A stretch of 34,811 nucleotides of DNA, from positions 1 through 34,811 of the forward strand of contig JAGXHI010000014.1 of NCBI GenBank assembly GCA_024636295.1, read 5' to 3'. Each line of letters starts with the position of its first letter. The stretch's first letter is position 1. The position numbers and the translations under genes were made by a program. Under the pieces are notes generated by a model, which ran no database searches, was not told where the DNA came from, and was given only the letters and a program-made list of their open reading frames with translations. Positions 25,023-33,307 of this stretch are shown in pieces. The stretch is from Desulfuromonadales bacterium (GTDB lineage Bacteria; Desulfobacterota; Desulfuromonadia; Desulfuromonadales; JAGXHI01).

Positions 25023-25143
25023 GCGACGTCACAAGGAGGTTTTTCCGACGAGATGGTGACGTCGCAGGCCGTGATCTTGTCTTCTCTCTTCTCTAAGATA
25101 TCGAAATTAAGACATATTTTTTTTGAAGCCATTGGTATGGCTT
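25023..25143. promoter_or_regulatory. Inverted repeats upstream of clpB
   Basis: A perfect 10-bp inverted repeat, GCGACGTCAC (25023-25032) and GTGACGTCGC (25056-25065), is separated by 23 nt. Each arm contains the palindrome GACGTC. A second hairpin, AAGCCAT (25126-25132) with ATGGCTT (25137-25143), loop of 4, lies closer to the gene. The first repeat is a candidate regulator-binding site. It is not a CIRCE element. Of the gene-free stretch 24933-25261 the remainder shows a TATAAT at 25190 without a matching -35. Confidence 0.5.
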
Positions 25144-25261
25144 TTGTAGGGGAAGTGTGTCGTGGGCAAGAAAATACTTGAAATTTCCTTATAATGGGAG
25201 AAGAAGGATTCAACCTCCTCCCCCGTTGGAAAAATCGCAAGAGAGGAAAAAAGGACAACCT

Positions 25262-27916
25262 ATGGATATCAACAAATTTACACAGAAGACACAAGAAGCC
25301 ATTCAGAATGCCCAGGACCGGGCAATCCGGGCAGGGCACATCGAAGTGGATGGAGAGCACCTGCTTGCCTCCCTCCTGGAGCAGGAGGGAGGACTTGTTC
25401 CCAGGATTCTTGAGAAGGTGGACGTGCCGATGGAAAGCTTGCGGGCGGCTGTCCGTCAGGAACTGGATCGCCGACCGAGCGTCTCGGGACCGGGAGCCGA
25501 AGCAGGCAAGATCTATGTCACTCAGCGCTTCAACCGGCTGATGATCAAAGCTGAGGAGGAGGCCCGGCATCTCAAGGACGAATTCATCAGTGTCGAGCAT
25601 CTTCTGCTGGCGCTTGCCGAGGAAGGGGATAAGACTGCTTCCGGCCGTATCTTCAGGGAGTTCAATATCAACCGAGACCGCATCCTCCAGGCGCTGACAG
25701 CCATCAGAGGGCATCAACGTGTGACAAGCGCCGATCCGGAGGGCACTTACGAAGCCCTTGAAAAGTACGGTCGCGATCTGGTTCAGGAGGTGCGGAAAGG
25801 CAAACTGGATCCTGTGATCGGAAGGGATGGAGAAATCAGAAGGGTAATCCGGATTCTCTCCAGGAAAACCAAGAACAACCCGGTGCTTATCGGCGAACCC
25901 GGCGTGGGAAAAACGGCCATTGTGGAAGGTCTTGCGCATCGTATCGTTCGCGGTGATGTTCCGGAGGGACTGAAGGACAAAACCATTTTCGCTCTAGATA
26001 TGGGATCTCTCGTTGCGGGAGCAAAGTACCGGGGCGAATTCGAGGAGCGGCTCAAGGCCGTGCTGAATGAAATCAGGGAGAGCGCCGGACGCATCCTGCT
26101 CTTCATCGATGAGCTGCATACCATTGTCGGAGCGGGAAAGGCCGAAGGGGCCATTGATGCGGGCAACATGCTCAAGCCGATGCTCGCCCGGGGCGAACTT
26201 CACTGTATCGGGGCGACCACTCTGGATGAATACCGCAAGTACATCGAAAAGGATGCAGCCCTGGAGCGGCGCTTCCAGCCGGTGCTGGTGGATCAGCCGA
26301 CGGTCGAGGATACGGTCAGTATTCTGCGGGGACTCAAGGAGCGCTTCGAGGTGCACCACGGCGTACGGATTCAGGACAACGCCCTGGTTGCGGCCGCGAC
26401 ACTCAGTCACCGCTATATCTCCGATCGTTTCCTCCCCGACAAGGCCATCGACCTGGTGGACGAAGCCTGCGCCATGATCCGCACCGAAATCGATTCGATG
26501 CCGCAGGAGCTCGATGAGGTTACCAGGCGTGTGATGCAGCTGGAGATCGAAGAGGCGGCCCTGAAGAAGGAAAAGGATCGAGCCAGCCGGGAGCGCCTGG
26601 AGGCTCTCCGCAGGGAACTGGCCGATCTCAAGAACCAGTCGGATGGCCTGCGCGCCCAGTGGGAGTCCGAAAAGGGCGGAATCAAAAAGCTGCAGGGACT
26701 GCGCGAGGAAATCGAAAAAGTGCGGCAGGAGATCGCCGTTGCCGAACGAAACTACGATCTGAATCGCGCCGCCGAGCTTAAGCATGGCCGTCTGCCGCAG
26801 CTGGAATCCGAGTTGAAGAAACTGGAGGAGCAGACCGACGGAGGAGGCGCGCGACTGCTGCGGGAGGAAGTGACGGAGGAGGAGATCGCCGACATCGTCT
26901 CCCGCTGGACGGGAATCCCCGTTACCCGGCTGGTGGAGGGAGAGCGGGAGAAGCTGCTCAAGCTCGACCAGGTCCTCCACAAGCGCGTTGTGGGCCAGGA
27001 CGAAGCGGTCCAGCTTGTCGCCGATGCGGTGATCCGCGCCCGCGCCGGAATCAAGGATCCCCGCCGTCCCATCGGGTCCTTCATTTTTCTTGGTCCTACA
27101 GGAGTTGGAAAGACGGAACTCGCCCGCACCCTGGCCGAGGCCCTCTTCGATTCAGAGGAGAATATCGTTCGCATCGATATGTCCGAGTACATGGAGAGGC
27201 ACAACGTCAGTCGCCTGATCGGCGCTCCTCCAGGTTACGTCGGCTATGAAGAGGGAGGGCAGCTCACCGAGGCTGTCCGCCGCAAGCCCTACTCGGTCAT
27301 TCTTTTTGACGAAATCGAAAAGGCGCATCACGACGTCTTCAACGTTCTGCTGCAGATTCTGGATGATGGCCGGGTCACCGACGCCCAGGGACGCACAGTG
27401 GACTTCAAAAATACGGTCATCATCATGACAAGCAACATCGGCTCCCAGTTTCTCCTGGAGGGCGCGACCTCCGAGGGCGAAATCAAGGAAGGCCCGCGGC
27501 AGCAGGTCATGCAGGAGCTCCGGATGAATTTCCGACCCGAATTTCTCAACCGGGAGGACGACATCGTCCTTTTCAAACCCCTGACCCGGGAGGAAATCAA
27601 GCAGATCATCGACCTGCTCACCCAGGATCTTCGCCGCCGCCTGGAAGGACGCCGTATCGGACTGGAAATTTCCGAAAGTGCACGGATCCATATCGCCGAA
27701 CGCGGCTACGATCCGGTTTACGGAGCGCGTCCTTTGAAGCGATTTCTCCAGCACACGCTGGAGACCCGCATCGGCAGGGCTCTCATTGGTGGTGACATCC
27801 TGGAAGGAGCCGTCATCTTTGTGGATGCCGCCGATGGGGATCTGGAAATTACAATCAAAAACCCGCAGATTGAAGCCCCTTCAGACCCACGGGAGAGGGG
27901 AATGGAAGCAGGCTGA
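25262..27916 (+). CDS. clpB: ATP-dependent disaggregase ClpB
   Basis: The 884-residue product has the full ClpB layout. A Clp_N repeat domain lies at about 1-150. NBD1 has Walker A GEPGVGKT from residue 211 and Walker [12 protein letters not shown] long coiled-coil M domain (about 410-530) is rich in Lys, Glu and Arg. NBD2 has Walker A GPTGVGKT from residue 611 and Walker [12 protein letters not shown], and a C-terminal D2-small domain follows. The M domain and the lack of a ClpP-binding loop separate it from ClpA and ClpC. With DnaK it rescues aggregated proteins. I chose the ATG at 25262, preceded by AAAAGGAC; the frame is open to 25157 but the extra 35 residues are unlike the family. Confidence 0.96.
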   Translation: MDINKFTQKTQEAIQNAQDRAIRAGHIEVDGEHLLASLLEQEGGLVPRILEKVDVPMESLRAAVRQELDRRPSVSGPGAEAGKIYVTQRFNRLMIKAEEEARHLKDEFISVEHLLLALAEEGDKTASGRIFREFNINRDRILQALTAIRGHQRVTSADPEGTYEALEKYGRDLVQEVRKGKLDPVIGRDGEIRRVIRILSRKTKNNPVLIGEPGVGKTAIVEGLAHRIVRGDVPEGLKDKTIFALDMGSLVAGAKYRGEFEERLKAVLNEIRESAGRILLFIDELHTIVGAGKAEGAIDAGNMLKPMLARGELHCIGATTLDEYRKYIEKDAALERRFQPVLVDQPTVEDTVSILRGLKERFEVHHGVRIQDNALVAAATLSHRYISDRFLPDKAIDLVDEACAMIRTEIDSMPQELDEVTRRVMQLEIEEAALKKEKDRASRERLEALRRELADLKNQSDGLRAQWESEKGGIKKLQGLREEIEKVRQEIAVAERNYDLNRAAELKHGRLPQLESELKKLEEQTDGGGARLLREEVTEEEIADIVSRWTGIPVTRLVEGEREKLLKLDQVLHKRVVGQDEAVQLVADAVIRARAGIKDPRRPIGSFIFLGPTGVGKTELARTLAEALFDSEENIVRIDMSEYMERHNVSRLIGAPPGYVGYEEGGQLTEAVRRKPYSVILFDEIEKAHHDVFNVLLQILDDGRVTDAQGRTVDFKNTVIIMTSNIGSQFLLEGATSEGEIKEGPRQQVMQELRMNFRPEFLNREDDIVLFKPLTREEIKQIIDLLTQDLRRRLEGRRIGLEISESARIHIAERGYDPVYGARPLKRFLQHTLETRIGRALIGGDILEGAVIFVDAADGDLEITIKNPQIEAPSDPRERGMEAG

Positions 27917-27940
27917 TCCGGGCGCGTAATCTTTTGCCTC

Positions 27941-27973
27941 ACAGGGATCTTCCTTTGGGGAGGACCTGTTTTT
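27941..27973 (+). terminator. Intrinsic terminator after clpB
   Basis: ACAGG (27941-27945) pairs with CCTGT (27965-27969) and an inner TCTTCC pairs with GGAGGA, with a 2-nt bulge and a 5-nt loop. The run TTTTT follows at 27969-27973. It lies 25 bp after the clpB stop. Confidence 0.75.
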
Positions 27974-28066
27974 GTTGAGTTTCAGTTGATGGGGAAAAAC
28001 TTGGTATTTCATGGAGATTTGTGATTTAATCGGAAATAATGTGAAGAATTGCAGAGGAAGGATGAA

Positions 28067-28951
28067 ATGAAAAAGCGGAAGCGGATGGGGGAGATTCTCG
28101 TAGAAGCCGGGGTGGTCCGTGAAGAGGACCTGAGGAGGGCCCTGGATGCGCAGAAGATTTCCGGAAAGAGATTGGGGCGAGTGCTCGAGGAAATGGGCAT
28201 CGTCACTGAAAAAGACATCGCGCTGGTTCTGGCGCGGCAGTTTGGTTTGAAGCCGATCTGGAATATTTCCCGCTATGCCTTTCCCCCGGAGGTGCTTAGC
28301 CTTATAAAGGGAGAAGAGGCTCTGAAAAAGGGGATTTTTCCCCTGAAAAGAGAAAATCGTATCCTCTACCTGGCCATGGTCAATCCCCTCGATATGACCA
28401 CTCTTGACGAACTGACTTTCAGAACCGGCCTGAAGGTTATCCCCTGTGTGACCACCGTCAGTGAAATCCAACAGGCGGTGAAGAAACATTTCCTTGCCCC
28501 CAAGCCAGCCGAGCGCGAGGAGACGGAGGAAAAAGAAAATTGGTGGACCATTCTGGTGGTGGATGATCAGGAAATGGTCCGTGCCGCTGTCGCGGCGGCT
28601 CTGAAAAGACAAGGATTCATTGTCCATCAGGCCGCCAACGGCGCCGAAGCCCTCAAGGCCCTTCATCGCAACCTGCCCCACCTCATCATTCTGGACATCG
28701 TCATGCCCCGAATGGATGGCTATGAAATGTTCCGGGCTTTGAAGCCGGACCCGAGGGCGGGGAGCATCCCGGTCATTGCGCTCACCGCCAAATCCTCCCC
28801 CGAGGAGGAGGCAAAGCTTCTCGAGATGGGATTTTTCGATTTCATCCCCAAACCGATAAATCCCATACGTCTTTCCGCCCGGGTGAAACGGGCTCTCTTA
28901 TTCGTTTACGGAGAAAATCCACCGCCCGACGCAGGAGATTCCCCCGATTGA
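28067..28951 (+). CDS. MshEN (GspE N-terminal-like) domain fused to a response-regulator receiver
   Basis: The 294-residue protein has an N-terminal MshEN/GSPII_E_N domain (about 5-145) with two tandem motifs: RMGEILVEAGVVREEDLRRAL and, at 35-62, RLGRVLEEMGIV...LARQFGL. These match the paired 24-residue pattern that binds cyclic di-GMP in MshE. After an acidic linker (148-158), a CheY-like receiver (162-285) has the acidic pair D166/D167, phosphoacceptor D210 in LIILDIVMPRMDG, and a Lys in FIPKPINP. No ATPase, output or DNA-binding domain is present. I start at 28067, where GAGGAAGG precedes the ATG; a TTG further up has no site. It may link cyclic di-GMP level with phosphorelay signals. The partner is unknown. 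Confidence 0.88.
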   Translation: MKKRKRMGEILVEAGVVREEDLRRALDAQKISGKRLGRVLEEMGIVTEKDIALVLARQFGLKPIWNISRYAFPPEVLSLIKGEEALKKGIFPLKRENRILYLAMVNPLDMTTLDELTFRTGLKVIPCVTTVSEIQQAVKKHFLAPKPAEREETEEKENWWTILVVDDQEMVRAAVAAALKRQGFIVHQAANGAEALKALHRNLPHLIILDIVMPRMDGYEMFRALKPDPRAGSIPVIALTAKSSPEEEAKLLEMGFFDFIPKPINPIRLSARVKRALLFVYGENPPPDAGDSPD

Positions 28952-28978
28952 AAATTAACCATGGAAGGCTGAAAAAGC

Positions 28979-29006
28979 TTGCCTTTCATTTTTGTAGAGG
29001 TATAAT
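28979..29006 (+). promoter_or_regulatory. Promoter of the small thioredoxin-fold gene
   Basis: TTGCCT (28979-28984) and a perfect TATAAT (29001-29006) are spaced 16 bp, about 47 bp before the ATG at 29053. This indicates independent expression from the MshEN-receiver gene. Confidence 0.65.
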
Positions 29007-29052
29007 AATTACCGAAAAGGTGATAAATAACTCCAATGGAAGGAGGGTCCAT

Positions 29053-29328
29053 ATGCGTATAGACATCCTGTGTAAGCCGGAAAGCGGCTCCCGATGCGAT
29101 AGAGCCCTTGAAAACGTGCGGGCGGCCCTGGAGGAGATGGGCGTCCAGGCCGAAGTGCATCTTTACAAGGATCGCCGGAAAATGATCGATCACCGGGTCT
29201 ACGTTGCTCCCGCCCTCGTTATTGACGACCATGTGCGGGTCGCTGGAAGAATTCCCGAGGTACATGAAATAAAGAGTTTCTTAACGGAACGGCCGCGTTA
29301 CCTCAAGAGACTGCAGAAGGTGGCGTAA
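29053..29328 (+). CDS. Small thioredoxin-fold protein with non-standard C-x7-C pair
   Basis: This 91-residue protein resembles the small thioredoxin/redox-active disulfide family: MRIDILCKPESGSRC, then an amphipathic helix, VQAEVHLYKD, and APALVIDDHVRVAGRIPEVHEIKSFL with the cis-Pro equivalent at Pro53. In typical members the first strand is followed by CxxC. Here the only two cysteines are C7 and C15, seven residues apart, so normal dithiol chemistry is doubtful. The start at 29053 has a very strong GGAAGGAGGG site; upstream extension of the frame is unlikely. It is monocistronic with its own promoter and terminator. The function is not known. Confidence 0.75.
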   Translation: MRIDILCKPESGSRCDRALENVRAALEEMGVQAEVHLYKDRRKMIDHRVYVAPALVIDDHVRVAGRIPEVHEIKSFLTERPRYLKRLQKVA

Positions 29329-29349
29329 CCAGGTCCTAAAAAAAAGAAT

Positions 29350-29389
29350 AAGCCCCTTTCCCGGACAATACGGAAAAGGGGCTTTTTTT
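29350..29389 (+). terminator. Intrinsic terminator after the thioredoxin-fold gene
   Basis: A long stem, GCCCCTTTCCCG paired with CGGAAAAGGGGC with one mismatch, is followed by seven T (29383-29389). An A-rich stretch before the stem means it may also serve the convergent radical SAM gene. Confidence 0.92.
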
Positions 29390-29447
29390 GAATGCTCTTT
29401 GTCGAAATCGACGACCCTCCCCATCGTTTCCAAAAGGCTTCCTGTTG

Positions 29448-29475
29448 AACGGGCCGGTATCAACGGGCCGGTATC
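29448..29475. repeat. 14-bp tandem duplication across the radical SAM stop codon
   Basis: AACGGGCCGGTATC occurs twice in direct succession at 29448-29461 and 29462-29475. The stop codon of the minus-strand radical SAM gene lies on the junction (29460-29462). A 14-bp duplication is not a multiple of three, so it shifts the frame downstream and may have set the present C-terminus. Confidence 0.9.
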
Positions 29476-31319
29476 AATAATCCCTCCGCCAGGGCGAATT
29501 CCACGACTTCCTCTCCCAGCCGTGTTGAAATACTTCCCCCGAAGATTTCGCGGGGGGTTTTGTTTCCGTCGCAGCCCTCCAGCAGCTTACTGAAATCTTC
29601 CTCCAGGGATTCGCAGAAGACTTCCCCCCCACGTCGGAGAAAAAGGGCCGTGGAGCCCACGGGACGGAACATGGTGACGAACTCCTCCAGGTCCACCTCT
29701 TCCATTTGCAGAAGATCGAAAATCTCATAGGTGAAGGAGACCAACTTCAGCCCCGGGGCCGTCCTCCAGGGGGTATCCCACAATTTCTCCCGGGAAACCT
29801 GCTCCGAGTGCGGCAGGACCTCTGCTCCCAGGAGGGTTTCCGCGTAATGGAAATGATAATCGATCAGGTCTCTCGCGGCGGAAAGCAGATCGAGGCGGTC
29901 CCGGCTCTTCAGCAGCCATGAAATAAAATCCTGCTGAAGCGAACGGATTTCCAGAGACGTCCAATTTTCCACGAGAAGGAAGCGATCTCGTTCAATCTCT
30001 GCATATTCAAGGGACCACCGGGTGAACTCTTCCAGGAAATCGACGGGATCCAGTTTGACGATTTTCACCAGGGCGGGGAAAAAGGCCACTGCCCTTCCGC
30101 CGTTGTAGAACAGGTCGACTGCTCCGGACAGAAGGCGGCTTCGTTCCAGGTCCTCCGCGCTGTATGTGGCGCTTCGCTGGATCTCATAGGGAGGACTGCG
30201 CTGGGCTTCAACCCCGAACTCGGAACGATTCCGGTCAAGTAAGGTGCCTGGCAATACGGCCAGGGGAAAAATGTCCAGAGTGTTGGGATTCATGCGCAGG
30301 GCCGTATCCAGGCTGCGGCGGAATCCCTGGTGGTCGTCACCCGGCAGGCCGTAGATGAGATCGAACCCGAAGGTCACTCCTTCCGATTCGAGCAGATGAA
30401 CCTTTTGGAGGAAAAGATCCAGGTCCAGTGTGCGATGCACGTGCCGAAGAATGTGGGGATCGGCGGATTGCAGGCCCAACTGAACGGAACAGGGAATTTT
30501 TGCGAGCAGGCGAGCCGTCTCGGCATCCAGAAAATCCGCCTTGGCCTCAAAGTGAAAATGGATGGGGGGGTTGCGCCGAGCGATCAGCCTGAGAAGTTCC
30601 TTTCCGCGCTCGGGAGGGAAATTGAACGTAGAATCCAGTACCCAGACCTGCGAGGCGCCGGCCCGGATGAAAAGGTCGAGCTCAGATTCCAGCCGCTCCC
30701 GCGAGATGTGCCGGATTTTTCGGCTGCCCCGGGCATCGTAACAGAAATCGCAGTTGAAGGGGCATCCCCGGGTGATTTCCCATAGGACGCCCTCGCCTGG
30801 AGACAGGACGCCGGAGAGCCAGGGAGAAGGAAAGTCTCCGGGCGTCTCCTCGGGAGGCAGCTCACCAGAACCCGATTCCTCTATGCTCCGAAGGACCAGC
30901 CCCGGAATGGAAGGAAGCGGCCCCCCTTTGGAGAGATGACTTGCCAGCCGCGCAAAGGAGGATTCCCCCTCTCCTCGAATGACTGCGTCCAGGTCGCCTT
31001 CATTCATGACCTCCCGTGGCTGTGCGGAAGCCTCCGGGCCACCGGCAAGCAGAAAAACGCGAGAATCCTTCCGTCGCAATTCCCGGGTGACTCTCAGGAG
31101 ACGGGTGCGGTTCCAGCTGTAGAGGGGTAGGGCCACCATATTCGGACGGCACGCAATGATGGCATCGAGAATTTCCGCGTCGTCCTGTTCAGGAAAGAAA
31201 TCGAGCAGGCGCACTTTTCCTCGTAAGGCATTGGGAAGTGCGGAAGCCAGAGAAGCAGCCGCCAGAGAAACGGCCTGTGCCGATCGACGGACGTGGAGTG
31301 TGGCAAGAACGATATTCAT
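29460..31319 (-). CDS. B12-binding-domain radical SAM protein (DUF4080 type)
   Basis: The 619-residue protein has an N-terminal cobalamin-binding-type Rossmann domain (about 1-135, with ASLASALP, VRLLDFFPEQD and LLAGGPEASAQP). The radical SAM core (about 178-360) has the cluster motif C186-x3-C190-x2-C193 in RGCPFNCDFCYD, an AdoMet-type GLQSAD and GFDLIYGLPGD. A C-terminal region (about 370-530) is of the DUF4080 kind. The last 50 residues (LLEGCDGNKTPREIFGGS...EEVVEFALAEGLLI) look like a PqqD-like winged-helix fold. Related enzymes do methylations or other radical reactions, but the substrate of this group is not established. GAGGATCGA precedes the ATG. It lies 71 bp after the patatin gene. 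Confidence 0.85.
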   Translation of the reverse strand: MNIVLATLHVRRSAQAVSLAAASLASALPNALRGKVRLLDFFPEQDDAEILDAIIACRPNMVALPLYSWNRTRLLRVTRELRRKDSRVFLLAGGPEASAQPREVMNEGDLDAVIRGEGESSFARLASHLSKGGPLPSIPGLVLRSIEESGSGELPPEETPGDFPSPWLSGVLSPGEGVLWEITRGCPFNCDFCYDARGSRKIRHISRERLESELDLFIRAGASQVWVLDSTFNFPPERGKELLRLIARRNPPIHFHFEAKADFLDAETARLLAKIPCSVQLGLQSADPHILRHVHRTLDLDLFLQKVHLLESEGVTFGFDLIYGLPGDDHQGFRRSLDTALRMNPNTLDIFPLAVLPGTLLDRNRSEFGVEAQRSPPYEIQRSATYSAEDLERSRLLSGAVDLFYNGGRAVAFFPALVKIVKLDPVDFLEEFTRWSLEYAEIERDRFLLVENWTSLEIRSLQQDFISWLLKSRDRLDLLSAARDLIDYHFHYAETLLGAEVLPHSEQVSREKLWDTPWRTAPGLKLVSFTYEIFDLLQMEEVDLEEFVTMFRPVGSTALFLRRGGEVFCESLEEDFSKLLEGCDGNKTPREIFGGSISTRLGEEVVEFALAEGLLIPAR

Positions 31320-31390
31320 TCGATCCTCATTTTCAGGGCCGAAGGGAGATTCTCGGTAATCATGCGAGATTCCGAATGGTCATTATCTTA

Positions 31391-32581
31391 TCAGACCGCG
31401 GAAAATCTCTCGGCCTGTTCCAGGTCCGGGGAATGCATTTCAAGGCGCTTTTTGTCGATTCGGATTCCGTGACGTCCGAATACCTCACGCAGTTCCGCAA
31501 ATCGATCCTGCAGCTGTCCAACGGTCAGGTTGTAGCCATAATGCATGATCTGATTTCGGGCTGCATTGCTCATCGGGCTTTGAAAAAACAACAGGGACTC
31601 CTCCCGCCCGGGTTCAACGATCACGATATCGACCTCGGGATGATGGCGGCGATAAATTTCAAGGGCCATATCCAGTTTTGTTTTTGTTTCGATTCTCTGG
31701 GACTGCTCCCAGGCGAAAGAGAGACCGAGCTCGGCGATGCTGGAGCACTCACCCGTCGAAAGAGCCGGAAGGCAGGAGTGTTCAAGATCGTTTTTCATCG
31801 GGACACGGGGATTGATCAGGATCACCAGTTTGGCGCCCCTTTCGATGGCGATGTCGATATGGGAGACGCGCCCCGTCGATCCGTCGATATAGAAATGGTT
31901 TCCGACCTTGTGCGGACGGAAAAAATAGGGGATGGCGCAGGAGGCCGTAATCGCCTGACACAGATGGGGCTCACGGAAGCCGGGAGCGCCGAAGATCACC
32001 CGGGTCCCCAGATCCAGATCGTAAGCCGGAATGAAGAGGTCCTTTTTCAGGTCATCGAAATGGTCCGCGATTCCCTCGTTCCGAAAAGAGGTGCAGAGGT
32101 AGTCCTGCATCGGCCCCAGGGAAAAGAGCCCCGACGGGAACTGCTCCTGGAGCAGGTAGATAAAATCGTTGAGGGAAAAGCTCCAGCCGGCCTTCCTGGA
32201 ATTACGGAAGATGCGGAAGGAATTTCGTATCAGTGTGACGAAGGAGGAGAGGATTTCCCGGGAATCGACGCGGTAGATATCAGAGCGTCGCCAGTTGAAG
32301 ACGCTTCTCTCGTTGTCCGAGATTGATTGGAACAGGGCCGCCGGAGAAATTCGATTGGCGAGCATGGCGGCGATTACGGAGCCTGCGCTGATTCCGACAT
32401 ACATGTCGAACCGCCGGGTGCTGAACCCGGGGGAAAAAAGCTTGTCCAGAGCGGTTAAACAGCCAATTTCATACGCGGCCCCCATGATTCCCCCTCCCGC
32501 CAGCACCAGGGCAGTTTTGTCGGAAGTGCGGGAAGTGGAGGGGTTTTCCTCTGGAGCGGATTGGTCGTCGGTCAGGGACAT
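31391..32581 (-). CDS. Patatin-like phospholipase
   Basis: The 396-residue protein has the patatin oxyanion-hole motif GGGIMG at residues 29-34 and the nucleophile elbow GISAG with Ser65. The partner Asp233 lies in YIDGS, where the usual DG(G/A) is DGS. The catalytic Ser-Asp dyad is therefore intact. There is no signal peptide and the first 20 residues are polar, so it is probably cytoplasmic or membrane-peripheral. Family members hydrolyse acyl groups of phospholipids. The ribosome-binding site is weak. It lies 27 bp after the MXAN_5187-like gene on the same strand, suggesting one transcript with that gene and the radical SAM gene. Confidence 0.9.
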   Translation of the reverse strand: MSLTDDQSAPEENPSTSRTSDKTALVLAGGGIMGAAYEIGCLTALDKLFSPGFSTRRFDMYVGISAGSVIAAMLANRISPAALFQSISDNERSVFNWRRSDIYRVDSREILSSFVTLIRNSFRIFRNSRKAGWSFSLNDFIYLLQEQFPSGLFSLGPMQDYLCTSFRNEGIADHFDDLKKDLFIPAYDLDLGTRVIFGAPGFREPHLCQAITASCAIPYFFRPHKVGNHFYIDGSTGRVSHIDIAIERGAKLVILINPRVPMKNDLEHSCLPALSTGECSSIAELGLSFAWEQSQRIETKTKLDMALEIYRRHHPEVDIVIVEPGREESLLFFQSPMSNAARNQIMHYGYNLTVGQLQDRFAELREVFGRHGIRIDKKRLEMHSPDLEQAERFSAV

Positions 32582-32608
32582 AAATTCAATCGTCCGGAAA
32601 TAAGGGAA

Positions 32609-33145
32609 TTACCTTCGTCGGCGGACTTTGATCTTCGTCTTGCCGTTTTCGTTCACAATCCGGAACTCGATCGCCCCACCCCCTGTTTTCTGTTGCATTT
32701 TCTCACGCTGCTGCTCTATCAGGGTTGCAAATTTGCCGCGATCCGGGAGGGTTCCCGAGTTCCCGCCCTCCCGATGGGCGGCGATCAGATCGCGGTAGAG
32801 TTTATCGATTTCGGATTCCTGAGGCTGGGAGTTCTGCCTGTGGGGAACCGCTCCGGCGGTGTTCTTCCTGACATATTTCCCCTCGTCCATGAGACGCAGG
32901 ATGCGATCCCAATATCCCATATAGGAGTGAAAACGCGCGGCGATAGATTGGGATCGGAATCGCAGATCGGTCTGAATGATGGTGCGGCTGGAAAGGGCGC
33001 GTATCTTTTTCGCCAGGCCTTCTCTTTTTTGGAAGGGTTCCCTTTTTTCCACTCCGGCGAAATACTGCTCGTAAAGAATCTGAAGTTCCTTCAGGTTGGT
33101 CTCCAGTCTCTCCAGATAAAGCACGATTTTATTCCGCTGATCCAT
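32609..33145 (-). CDS. MXAN_5187 C-terminal-domain-like protein
   Basis: The 178-residue protein is mainly helical and very basic at its end. It opens with a probable coiled coil (LYLERLETNLKELQILYEQYF). A central block KKIRALSSRTIIQTDLRFRSQSIAARF and GYWDRILRLMDEGKYVR matches my memory of the MXAN_5187 C-terminal domain found in myxobacteria and Geobacter-like bacteria. A Q/P-rich linker and a KTKIKVRRRR tail follow. The function of the family is unknown. I chose the ATG at 33145, preceded by AAAGGGAGT; a GTG five codons up overlaps this site. It is first in a putative unit with the patatin and radical SAM genes. Confidence 0.72.
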   Translation of the reverse strand: MDQRNKIVLYLERLETNLKELQILYEQYFAGVEKREPFQKREGLAKKIRALSSRTIIQTDLRFRSQSIAARFHSYMGYWDRILRLMDEGKYVRKNTAGAVPHRQNSQPQESEIDKLYRDLIAAHREGGNSGTLPDRGKFATLIEQQREKMQQKTGGGAIEFRIVNENGKTKIKVRRRR

Positions 33146-33165
33146 TTGACTCCCTTTCACGCCTC

Positions 33166-33195
33166 ACTATACTGAAAACTTTAAGGGAATTGCAA
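33166..33195 (-). promoter_or_regulatory. Promoter of the MXAN_5187-like / patatin / radical SAM unit
   Basis: On the minus strand TTGCAA (33190-33195) and TATAGT (complement of 33166-33171) are spaced 18 bp and lie about 20 bp before the ATG at 33145. Transcription would start very near the ribosome-binding site. Confidence 0.6.
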
Positions 33196-33240
33196 GAAAA
33201 TGGCTGCCTCCCACCGTTTGGATTATGAAAACTATCTTTC

Positions 33241-33269
33241 TTGACTCATCCTTCAGCTTTGGCGATAAT
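33241..33269 (+). promoter_or_regulatory. Promoter of glmU
   Basis: TTGACT (33241-33246) and GATAAT (33264-33269) are exactly 17 bp apart, each matching 5 of 6 consensus bases. They lie 38 bp before the glmU ATG. Confidence 0.75.
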
Positions 33270-33307
33270 CAAGCATTTTTTCGATCTTTTTTGCGAGGAA
33301 TGTTCTT

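Noticed and set aside
25178..25195. CTTGAAA followed by TATAAT upstream of clpB as a heat-shock or sigma-70 promoter
   Set aside because: The sigma-32 -10 (CCCCAT-like) is absent at 13-17 bp and no -35 lies 16-18 bp before TATAAT, so the type of promoter cannot be stated.
24941..25939. 332-codon minus-strand frame over the clpB start
   Set aside because: Mostly antisense to the ClpB N-domain; the part beyond clpB is low-complexity Lys/Arg/Glu sequence with no domain.
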